Shown here: positions 1 through 5,436 of the stretch, piece by piece
How positions within the stretch are numbered: position 1 is the first letter of the stretch
Layout of the letters: the number at the start of each line of letters is the position of its first letter
Assembly: GCA_948844705.1 (NCBI GenBank)
Contig: CAQNVT010000111.1
Coordinates: forward strand, 1 to 5,480
Source: an uncultured Dorea sp.
Lineage (GTDB): Bacteria; Bacillota; Clostridia; Lachnospirales; Lachnospiraceae
Reading direction: 5' to 3'
Length of the DNA stretch: 5,480 nucleotides
Program-made: the position numbers and the translations under genes
Notes under the pieces: model-generated
The model's database searches: none
What the model was told of the DNA's origin: nothing
Seen by the model: only the letters and a program-made list of their open reading frames with translations

Positions 1-691
1 TACAAACGAGGCACGGAACAGCCCTCCTGATGCATTGAAAATAATTATCATCCGCACCATAATGATCCACAATCAGACAGTCAATCCGTGTGCAGACCTT
101 CCCGGCAAGCGCCATATTGTGCGTCACCACAAGCATGCCCAGTCCTCTCTTCTCTGCCTCCATAAGCACCGTCTGCCAGATCTGAGCCTGCGTGACGGCA
201 TCAAGCATTGTACTGATCTCGTCGCAGACGAGAAATCTTGTCCGGGGCCCTAAGACCCGTGCGATGCAAAAGCGCTGAAGCTCGCCGCCTGAAAGCTCGG
301 CGGGCCACCTCTTAAGCCATTCCCTCTCGATTCCCATAGCATCTAAAAGCTCCTCATCCGGCGTCCAGCCCTCACATAAGATCTTTTCCATCTTCCACCT
401 GGGATTCACCGCCTGCTCCGGATGCTGATAGATCATCTGCACCGGACAGTAGCCTTTTTCCGGAAGCGGCCCTCCGTGAAAGGACACTTCTCCTGACACC
501 GGGCGCTCATATCCCGCCAATATCTTTGCAAGCGTGCTCTTCCCGCAGCCGGAGTGCCCTGTCAGCGCCACACGCTCTCCCGGCAGTACGGCAAGGCTTA
601 CATCCTTAAGGATCCATTCTCCGTCCTTTCCATACCGGAAGCTTATATTTTCTGCCTTAAGACCCGTATTTTTTTCCTCGCTATTCTGCAT
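1..691 (-). CDS. ABC transporter ATP-binding protein, NikE/DppF/OppF type (partial, 3' end off the window)
   Basis: Second motor subunit of the importer, expected to hydrolyse ATP on the cytoplasmic face as a heterodimer with the ATPase encoded just upstream. I translated 230 residues, open to the window edge. Visible motifs: Walker A GHSGCGKS (45-52), Q-loop Gln89 in YQHPEQ, signature LSGGE (133-137), Walker B ending CDE (156-158), D-loop MLD (162-164) and switch His191 in VVTHN. The Walker B flank reads DEIST rather than the common DEPT, as often seen in the NikE/OppF-like partner. The ATG at 689-691 is the only usable in-frame start, since no ATG, GTG or TTG lies upstream before the SD region; it overlaps the preceding gene by 11 bases, so translation is probably coupled. 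Family members of this short type are about 250 residues, so the stop is expected shortly beyond position 1. The last 30 residues do not match the usual family ending well. Confidence 0.93.
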   Translation of the reverse strand, partial: MQNSEEKNTGLKAENISFRYGKDGEWILKDVSLAVLPGERVALTGHSGCGKSTLAKILAGYERPVSGEVSFHGGPLPEKGYCPVQMIYQHPEQAVNPRWKMEKILCEGWTPDEELLDAMGIEREWLKRWPAELSGGELQRFCIARVLGPRTRFLVCDEISTMLDAVTQAQIWQTVLMEAEKRGLGMLVVTHNMALAGKVCTRIDCLIVDHYGADDNYFQCIRRAVPCLVC

Positions 692-1613
692 GAATACATC
701 TGACCTCCCCGCCCCGCACCCTGCGCATGGGTATCTCCCCCTCGCACAGTGCACTTTTTTTCTGACACCGGTCTGCAAACAGACAACCCTTCGGCAGATT
801 CCCGGCGTAGGGCTGAAAGCCCGGAACCGGCCGGAACTCATTTTGCGGAAGGGCATCTAAAAACGCCCTGCTGTACGGATGCCTGAGCGCATCCTTTCCC
901 GCAAGGAAATCCTCTGCCGGCGCAGTCTCTACAACAGTACCCGCATAAAAAACCGCGATTCTGTCCGCCTCGCGGAAGGCAAGATCAATATCATGGGTAA
1001 TAAGAAGTACGGCGCAGCCCCTGTCCGCCATTTCCCGAAGATCATGAAGCGCTTCTCTTGCCATCCTCTGATCCAGTCCCGGCGTAGGCTCGTCCGCTAC
1101 CACTAACCGGACGTTCTCCATAAGCGCCGCTGCGATCAGGACTCTTCGTGCCATACCTCCGGAAAGCTCGAAGGGATATTTCCTTTCCACATCCTCCGCA
1201 AGTCTGTACTTTCGGAAAAGTTCCTTCTGTCTTTCCTTCGTCCCGCGCATCCCCATAACCTGCTTTCCCACACGCATAAGGGGATCCAGATATTCCACCG
1301 ACTGAGGGATAAACGCAATCTCTCTCCCCCGAAGTCTTCTTTTCTCCTTTTCGCCAAAGGGCTGCCCGTTATAGAACATCCTACCCTCCGTTCCGGCATT
1401 TCCGGGCAGGATCCCCATGACCGCATGGGCAAGAACACTTTTTCCCGAACCGCTGGAGCCTGCAACCGCCAGAATCTCCCCTGCATGAACGCTCAGGCTC
1501 AGCTTATGCAGTACCTCCAGATCATTTTTGCGAAGCCCCTTCTGGTACATATTAAAAGAAACTGACAAATCCTCTACCATAAGAACCGGGCTCTTGTTTA
1601 CTTCATGCTCCAT
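681..1613 (-). CDS. ABC transporter ATP-binding protein, NikD/DppD/OppD type with Cys-rich C-terminal domain
   Basis: First of the two ATPases of the importer, 310 residues. Seen directly: Walker A GSSGSGKS (52-59), Q-loop Gln104 in FIPQS, signature LSGGM (150-154), Walker B LVVADE (170-175) followed by PT, D-loop GLD (179-181) and switch His207 in LITHD. After the nucleotide-binding domain comes the oligopeptide/dipeptide transporter C-terminal extension, starting near HPYSRAFLDALPQ (245-257) and carrying four cysteines at 277, 283, 290 and 306. This extension is typical of the OppD/DppD/NikD side of the pair and is absent so far from its partner. The start at 1613 is preceded by AGGAGAG (1618-1624), four bases from the ATG, and the gap from the upstream permease is nine bases. 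LSGGM instead of LSGGQ is a tolerated variant. The motor role is near certain; the transported substrate is not set by this subunit. Confidence 0.96.
   Translation of the reverse strand: MEHEVNKSPVLMVEDLSVSFNMYQKGLRKNDLEVLHKLSLSVHAGEILAVAGSSGSGKSVLAHAVMGILPGNAGTEGRMFYNGQPFGEKEKRRLRGREIAFIPQSVEYLDPLMRVGKQVMGMRGTKERQKELFRKYRLAEDVERKYPFELSGGMARRVLIAAALMENVRLVVADEPTPGLDQRMAREALHDLREMADRGCAVLLITHDIDLAFREADRIAVFYAGTVVETAPAEDFLAGKDALRHPYSRAFLDALPQNEFRPVPGFQPYAGNLPKGCLFADRCQKKSALCEGEIPMRRVRGGEVRCIHAE
704..708 (-). promoter_or_regulatory. Widely spaced ribosome binding site for the second ATPase
   Basis: GGAGG lies inside the end of the upstream ATPase gene, 12 bases before the ATG at 689-691, longer than the usual 5-9. 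An ATG at 697-699 is better spaced but is in the wrong frame. The long spacing and the 11-base gene overlap suggest that the second ATPase depends on termination-reinitiation coupling. Confidence 0.5.
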
Positions 1614-1617
1614 ATGT

Positions 1618-1624
1618 CTCTCCT
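1618..1624 (-). promoter_or_regulatory. Ribosome binding site of the first ATPase
   Basis: AGGAGAG overlaps the TAG stop codon of the upstream permease gene and ends four bases before the ATG at 1611-1613, which fixes that start. Confidence 0.7.
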
Positions 1625-2480
1625 ATTCATTCCCACTGTCCGGATTCCACAATTTTTTCAGATTTTCTCCAATCACGTCAAACAGCATAACCGCGATCAG
1701 AAGCATAAGTCCCGGATAAAGCGCCAGCCACCATTTCCCGGTGGCAATGTATTTCATAGATTCCGATAAAATCACACCGATCGCAGGCTCCTCCGCCGGA
1801 AGTCCGAAGCCTAAAAAGGTAATGGACGCCTCATGCATGATCGCATGGGGAAACAGAAGAATCACTCCGACAAAATACACCGGCAGTACATGGGGAATCA
1901 CATGTTCCCACGCCACCTGAAAATGACTCTTTCCCATCTTATATGCCGCGCGGACATACTGGGACGAACGTACGGAGAGCACCTCCGAACGCACCACCCG
2001 GGTAAGCTCCGGCCAGTGCGTAAGTGCCACCGCTATGGTTACTCCCCTTGCTCCCCTGCCCAGCATAAAGGAAATCAATATAAGAAGAACCAGATGCGGA
2101 ATTCCCATGAAGAGATCTACACACCAGTTCACGAGGCTGTCCGCCCTGCCGCCCAGCACAGCCGCCGCCACGCCCGCCGCCAGAGCGATCACCGAGCTTA
2201 CCGCTGCCGCCAGAGCTGCGATCACCATGCTGACCGACAGGCCTTTCACGGAACGAAACAGCATATCCCGGCCCATAAAATCCGTGCCAAAAAAATGTCC
2301 CGGCCCCGGAGGAAGCAGCTTATCCCCGTAGTTTACGGCATAGGCGCTCTCCGGCATAAATATCCCCCAGAAGAAAACCCCCAGAAGATATACCGCCGCG
2401 ATCCCGACATATATCATAACTCTTGTTCTTGTATTCAGTCTGTTCACCACGTTATATTTCCTCCGCCAGCTTATCGTCAT
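1623..2480 (-). CDS. ABC transporter permease, NikC/DppC/OppC type
   Basis: Second membrane subunit of the importer, 285 residues, BPD_transp_1 (MetI-like) fold. A cytoplasmic N-terminus is followed by a hydrophobic segment at about 22-42, then the family signature FGTDFMGRD (64-72) in the extracytoplasmic loop, and further hydrophobic segments at about 82-110, 121-155, 199-222 and 252-270. The ATPase-coupling EAA loop is YVRAAYKMGKSHFQVAWEHV (175-194), followed by IPHVLP. Another conserved block is EASITFLGFGLP (217-228), and WW and PG follow at 250-251 and 256-257. Length and motif order match intact DppC/NikC proteins. Its ATG overlaps the stop of the NikB-type gene in an ATGA junction (2477-2480), with GAGG at 2485-2488 four bases upstream, pointing to coupled, roughly stoichiometric translation. 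Together with that protein it should form the substrate channel. Substrate unknown: peptide, nickel or chelate are all possible in this family. Confidence 0.95.
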   Translation of the reverse strand: MTISWRRKYNVVNRLNTRTRVMIYVGIAAVYLLGVFFWGIFMPESAYAVNYGDKLLPPGPGHFFGTDFMGRDMLFRSVKGLSVSMVIAALAAAVSSVIALAAGVAAAVLGGRADSLVNWCVDLFMGIPHLVLLILISFMLGRGARGVTIAVALTHWPELTRVVRSEVLSVRSSQYVRAAYKMGKSHFQVAWEHVIPHVLPVYFVGVILLFPHAIMHEASITFLGFGLPAEEPAIGVILSESMKYIATGKWWLALYPGLMLLIAVMLFDVIGENLKKLWNPDSGNE

Positions 2481-3460
2481 CTGTCCTCACAATATCTGCC
2501 CGCACGGGGCTCCAGCACCGTATATAGAATATTTGCAGCCAGATTCCCGGCAAACACAAAGACGGCGCTGCATACCGCGATCCCCAAAAGCAGCGGGACG
2601 TCGCCGCCAAGCCCCGCCTCTGTCAGCGCACTTCCGATCCCCGGGTAAGAAAATACCGTCTCCGCCAGGGCGATCCCTCCGAAGAGCTCGCTGAAAGCGG
2701 CAAACTGAACCGTCACCGCCGGCATCAGCGTATTACGTATCCCGTGCCGCAGAATGATCTGACATGTATTTTCCCCTCTCGCCCTTGCAAACAAAATGAA
2801 TTCCCGGTTCAGGATCTCGATAAATTTCTGCCTCGTATATAAGGTAATCTTTCCGATTCCGAGAACACTTAATGTAAATGCCGGTAAAATCATATGATAG
2901 ATCCTGTCTCCGAGTGTGACCTCGGCCGCCGCCTTTCCCATAGGCGCGGCCAGGCCGATCGGAAACAGCCCCAGCTTCACCGAAAAAAGGCTTAAGAATA
3001 AAAGTCCGATCCAGAAGGTCGGCGCCGACTGGAGCGCCAGACAGAAGGTCTTGATCAGCTTATCCGGCAGCTTCCCTTTTCTTACCGCCGCCAGAATGCC
3101 GAGCACATAGCCCAGAATGCCTGAAAATATCCATGCCGCAAGCATCAGCGCCGCCGAAAATTTAAACCGTTCCGCTATCACGGTTTTCACCGGCTTCTTA
3201 TAAGTAATTGATTCTCCCCAGTCTCCCCGGATAAAATTCGACGCCCACGCCGCAAAACGTTTCATGGGCGGCTCGTCTAACCCCCAGTGTCTGGAGATCT
3301 CTTCCTTTGCCTCCGCCGAAAGTGTAGAGCCTGTACCGATATAAGCGGTCAGCGGATCAACCGGCGATGCTTCCAGGAGAAGAAAAGACAGAATGCTGAC
3401 TGCAATCAGCAGTGTGAGCATCCGGAAAACGGTTTTCCCCAGATATTTCATGCGTACCAT
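2477..3460 (-). CDS. ABC transporter permease, NikB/DppB/OppB type
   Basis: First membrane subunit of the importer, 327 residues. Seen in order: N-terminal membrane segment (about 12-30), the SPVDP block (32-36), the periplasmic-type loop ending FIRGDWGESI (76-85), hydrophobic segments at about 102-125 and 136-165 with SAPTFWIGLL (145-154), and a segment around 187-207. The EAA coupling loop is at 224-247 (ARARGENTCQIILRHGIRNT), followed by LMP. Next comes ETVFSYPGIG (267-276), a NikB/DppB hallmark, and a last segment at about 288-313. Length and motif order are those of intact family members. The start at 3460 has AAGGAGG (3471-3477) ten bases upstream; a second ATG three codons in (3451) is a possible alternative with a weaker GAAGG at nine bases. 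It follows the binding protein gene after 20 bases and overlaps the next permease by four bases. Confidence 0.95.
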   Translation of the reverse strand: MVRMKYLGKTVFRMLTLLIAVSILSFLLLEASPVDPLTAYIGTGSTLSAEAKEEISRHWGLDEPPMKRFAAWASNFIRGDWGESITYKKPVKTVIAERFKFSAALMLAAWIFSGILGYVLGILAAVRKGKLPDKLIKTFCLALQSAPTFWIGLLFLSLFSVKLGLFPIGLAAPMGKAAAEVTLGDRIYHMILPAFTLSVLGIGKITLYTRQKFIEILNREFILFARARGENTCQIILRHGIRNTLMPAVTVQFAAFSELFGGIALAETVFSYPGIGSALTEAGLGGDVPLLLGIAVCSAVFVFAGNLAANILYTVLEPRAGRYCEDR

Positions 3461-3470
3461 CCTTCTTTTT

Positions 3471-3477
3471 CCTCCTT
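3471..3477 (-). promoter_or_regulatory. Ribosome binding site of the NikB-type permease
   Basis: AAGGAGG in the 20-base gap after the binding protein gene, ten bases from the ATG at 3458-3460. It supports that start over the second ATG at 3449-3451, which would be 19 bases away. Confidence 0.65.
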
Positions 3478-3480
3478 AAG

Positions 3481-5088
3481 CTATTTTATCGTCCAGTCCT
3501 TCATATTGCAGATAATCGGAATCCCGTGCCCGTGCGGATGCGGCACCTGCGTGGCCTTAGAGATATCTACCCTGTCATTTACGAAATAACAATGCTCTAT
3601 ATTTACAAGATACAGATACGGAATCTCCTGCGCATAGATTTCCTGCGCCTCCTTCCATTTTTCCACCGCCTCTTCATGTTCTCCTGTGCCGATTGCTTCC
3701 GAGATCAAGGTATCTACCTTCTCATTTTCATAACCCGGTGTATTGGAATATTGGGCAGTAAGAAATGTTTCCGATGCAAACAGCTGATGAATGACGATCG
3801 GATCAAACTGCCCGAACCCCCACACAACGCCTGCCTGATAAGAGGCTTCCGTGATCTCATCCCACGTCGTCTGCTTCACCCTGATCTCTATGCCAAGCTC
3901 CTTCGCGTCCTCCGAAAGTGCCGCGGCCAGCTGGTAGCGGTCCTGCTCGTCAGAAGGCGTATAGACCTCAAAGGAGCACTTAAGCCCCTCCTTTTCCCGG
4001 ATGCCGTCCCCGTCCGCATCCTTCCAGCCGGCAGCCTCAAGAAGCGCACCTGCCTCTTCCTTCCTGTTGTCGGTCAGCTCCGGTGCATTTCCCCACTCCA
4101 GGTTATCTGTAAATCCATACGCCGGCACGCCCACCCCGTTAAACGCATTTTCAATGATCCGCTCTCTGTCGATCCCGATATTCAAAGCTTCGCGGACTGT
4201 TCTGTCCGATGTCACGTCATTTCCCACGGTCACGCTTTTTCCGTCCGGATCCTTTACCGTCTGCACACCTCCGCAGGGAAGGCTTATGTTGCGTACATCC
4301 ATCGTCTCAAGCTTCTCAACATGCATGCCGCCGATCTGCTCCGCCGCATATCCCGGCTGCACCATCACAATATCAAGCTGTCCGGAACGGGCATTTGAAA
4401 ATGCCGCCTCATTATCCATATCCACAAAGGTCACCCGTTTAATATGAGGAGCTCCGTCAAAATAATCCTCATTTGCCTCAACAATAAACTGCTGCCCCGC
4501 ATCATACTGCACTGCCTTCCACGCACCTGTGCCCACCGGCATCTCATTAAAGGCTTCGCTGTCGTATCCGTCGCCCGGGACGATGCCAAGCTGCGCCGTC
4601 ATGTCTAAAAACGGCGAATAGGGCTCCGACAGCGTGATCCTTACGGTCCTGCTGTCCGCCGCCTCTATGGAAGCCATTTTACTCAGATCCACCTTTTCGT
4701 TGTTCCCCTGATTTTCCTTTACCGTCTCATAAGTAAATACCACATCCTCTGCCGTAAGGTCGGAGCCGTCATGAAAGGTGATCCCCTCCTTTAAAACAAA
4801 AGTATAAGTAAGCGCATCCTCCGACACCGAATAGCTCTCGGCCAGATCTCCGGCATAAGAGGAATCCGGCCGTACCTTAAGAAGTGCATTATTAATAAAG
4901 CTCCATCCGTAGGAAAAGCCTCCTTTTACCGGATCTAAGGAGCCGTCCCAGAACCCGTGCCCCACATAACAGATCAGTTCATCTTTTTTTCCCCCGCCGC
5001 CGCTGCTCTCCTGCTGCCCGGCACACCCGCATACCGCCAGACTTATAACCACAAAGCAACAGATAATACTGTTTCTAAATCTTTTCAT
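3481..5088 (-). CDS. ABC transporter substrate-binding lipoprotein, SBP_bac_5 (NikA/DppA/OppA) family
   Basis: Captures the ligand outside the membrane and delivers it to the permease pair; 535 residues from the chosen start. The N-terminus is a lipoprotein signal: MKRFRNS, a hydrophobic stretch, then VCGC with the lipidated Cys most likely at 22, followed by a Gly/Ser linker. Family blocks: AEDVVFTYE (113-121), PVGTGAW (184-190), the ANEDYFDGAP block (205-214), VREALNIGIDRERII (298-312), and an acidic loop DADGDGIREKEG (357-368), which resembles a calcium loop and is common in these proteins. The C-terminus carries HPHGHG (517-522), a possible metal ligand site. I chose the ATG at 5086-5088: AGGAGG lies 10 bases upstream, whereas the upstream in-frame ATG at 5110-5112 overlaps the -10 box and would put MKTGGEIS before the signal peptide. 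Length and position as first gene fit an intact cluster 5 binding protein. Peptide, nickel chelate or metallophore are all open as ligand. Confidence 0.95.
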   Translation of the reverse strand: MKRFRNSIICCFVVISLAVCGCAGQQESSGGGGKKDELICYVGHGFWDGSLDPVKGGFSYGWSFINNALLKVRPDSSYAGDLAESYSVSEDALTYTFVLKEGITFHDGSDLTAEDVVFTYETVKENQGNNEKVDLSKMASIEAADSRTVRITLSEPYSPFLDMTAQLGIVPGDGYDSEAFNEMPVGTGAWKAVQYDAGQQFIVEANEDYFDGAPHIKRVTFVDMDNEAAFSNARSGQLDIVMVQPGYAAEQIGGMHVEKLETMDVRNISLPCGGVQTVKDPDGKSVTVGNDVTSDRTVREALNIGIDRERIIENAFNGVGVPAYGFTDNLEWGNAPELTDNRKEEAGALLEAAGWKDADGDGIREKEGLKCSFEVYTPSDEQDRYQLAAALSEDAKELGIEIRVKQTTWDEITEASYQAGVVWGFGQFDPIVIHQLFASETFLTAQYSNTPGYENEKVDTLISEAIGTGEHEEAVEKWKEAQEIYAQEIPYLYLVNIEHCYFVNDRVDISKATQVPHPHGHGIPIICNMKDWTIK

Positions 5089-5096
5089 ACTAATCT

Positions 5097-5104
5097 CTCC
5101 TCCT
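5097..5104 (-). promoter_or_regulatory. Ribosome binding site of the binding protein gene
   Basis: AGGAGGAG, with the AGGAGG core at 5099-5104 ten bases from the ATG at 5086-5088. It decides the start: if translation began at 5112 these bases would be coding (Thr-Gly-Gly-Glu). With the promoter below, the mRNA leader would be only about 16-18 bases long, nearly all of it this site. Confidence 0.75.
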
Positions 5105-5110
5105 GTCTTC

Positions 5111-5140
5111 ATTATATTCCGCCGTATATAGTAAAGACAA
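5111..5140 (-). promoter_or_regulatory. Predicted sigma-A type promoter of the transporter operon
   Basis: On the minus strand TTGTCT (5135-5140, four of six matches to TTGACA) is followed after 18 bases by a perfect TATAAT (5111-5116). Transcription would start near 5104-5106. It is the only strong promoter I see before the operon and it sits at the expected place for the first gene. Confidence 0.65.
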
Positions 5141-5166
5141 GCCCCCCTACGGGATAATCCCCGACA

Positions 5167-5254
5167 ACGCCATATCGGGAGGTCGACCGCCTATTAGTTG
5201 AGCAGTCGACCTCTCACACCATATTGCGTGTCCAGATTGATACAATTATGGCGT
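5167..5254. repeat. Three copies of TATGGYGT flanking a GTCGAC hairpin, upstream of the promoter
   Basis: The plus strand reads ACGCCATA at 5167-5174 and its exact reverse complement TATGGCGT at 5247-5254. A third, one-mismatch copy, ACACCATA, lies at 5216-5223 in the same orientation as the first, 49 bases away. Between them is the hairpin at 5177-5215. The block begins about 27 bases upstream of the -35 box, so it could be a set of operator sites, or the outer stem and inner arms of a folded DNA or RNA element. No family recognised. Confidence 0.5.
5177..5215. repeat. Inverted repeat with 9-bp perfect arms (GAGGTCGAC / GTCGACCTC)
   Basis: Arms at 5179-5187 and 5205-5213 are exact reverse complements around a 17-base loop, extended to 11 pairs (5177-5178 with 5214-5215) by a G-T and a G-C pair. 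There is no T-run after it on either strand, so it does not look like a terminator. It lies outside the predicted transcript of the operon. Confidence 0.7.
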
Positions 5255-5258
5255 AGGT

Positions 5259-5429
5259 GCTATCGTTTTTACATTTATCTCAAATGCCGTAAAATTAACA
5301 CTTTGGGGAATAGCAGATGCACCCAACCATAGGCAGCTATCGTTTTTTGAATTGAAATTGCCGCACCTTCGATATTCCATAGTGTAAAAAATAACGATAG
5401 CCTATTTTTGAGGGTGGCTATCGTTATTT
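5259..5429. repeat. Three diverged direct repeats with a GCTATCGTT(A)TTTT core, about 80 bases apart
   Basis: On the plus strand GCTATCG begins at 5259, 5336 and 5417, spacings of 77 and 81 bases, each followed by a T-rich run. Downstream similarity continues weakly: AAATGCCG after the first, AAATTGCCG after the second and ATTTCCG after the third. GCACCCAA also occurs twice (5319-5326 and 5433-5440). This looks like a decayed tandem intergenic repeat. I cannot name a family. Confidence 0.5.
5298..5385. repeat. Imperfect long inverted repeat around the middle GCTATCG copy
   Basis: ACACT (5298-5302) and GGAATA (5307-5312) pair with AGTGT (5381-5385) and TATTCC (5373-5378), separated by small internal loops, enclosing about 60 bases that contain the middle repeat copy. 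It may be the ends of a small non-coding mobile element or simply part of the repeat block. Confidence 0.35.
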
Positions 5430-5436
5430 TTTGCAC
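5382..5436 (-). terminator. Probable bidirectional rho-independent terminator
   Basis: AAAAAATAACGATAGCC (5386-5402) and GGCTATCGTTATTTTTT (5416-5432) form a perfect 17-bp stem with a 13-base loop. A T-G wobble and GTG/CAC pairs (5382-5384 with 5434-5436) extend it to 21 pairs. Because the arms end in A and T runs, the RNA from either strand has a stem followed by U residues. On the minus strand it would end a transcript entering from beyond 5480, insulating the transporter promoter. Confidence 0.7.

Noticed and set aside
534..860. Plus-strand open frame opposite the two ATPases
   Set aside because: It covers the conserved Walker A region of one ATPase and the Cys-rich end of the other in antisense; no independent ribosome site or domain.
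1833..2648. Plus-strand open frame of 271 codons opposite the two permease genes
   Set aside because: It crosses the junction of two well-supported permease genes and has a low-complexity His/Arg/Ser composition without any domain.
3461..3480. Terminator between the binding protein and the first permease
   Set aside because: The 20-base gap holds only a ribosome binding site and has no inverted repeat, so there is no sequence sign of differential expression by termination there.
3526..4398. Long plus-strand open frame of 290 codons antisense to the binding protein gene
   Set aside because: It lies wholly opposite a clearly recognised SBP gene, has no family motifs, and is Arg/Leu/His-rich as expected for an antisense shadow of a GC-rich gene.
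5089..5112. Upstream ATG as the start of the binding protein
   Set aside because: It overlaps the -10 box, its first codons are the ribosome binding site of the inner ATG, and it would add eight residues before a normal lipoprotein signal.
5113..5260. NiCo or other metal riboswitch in front of the operon
   Set aside because: I do not see the conserved NiCo (czcD) core, and the predicted promoter lies downstream of the structured block, so the block would not be in the operon transcript.
5259..5429. CRISPR array
   Set aside because: Only three diverged units with cores of 7-13 bases and spacings of about 80 bases; real arrays have near-identical repeats of about 24-40 bases.
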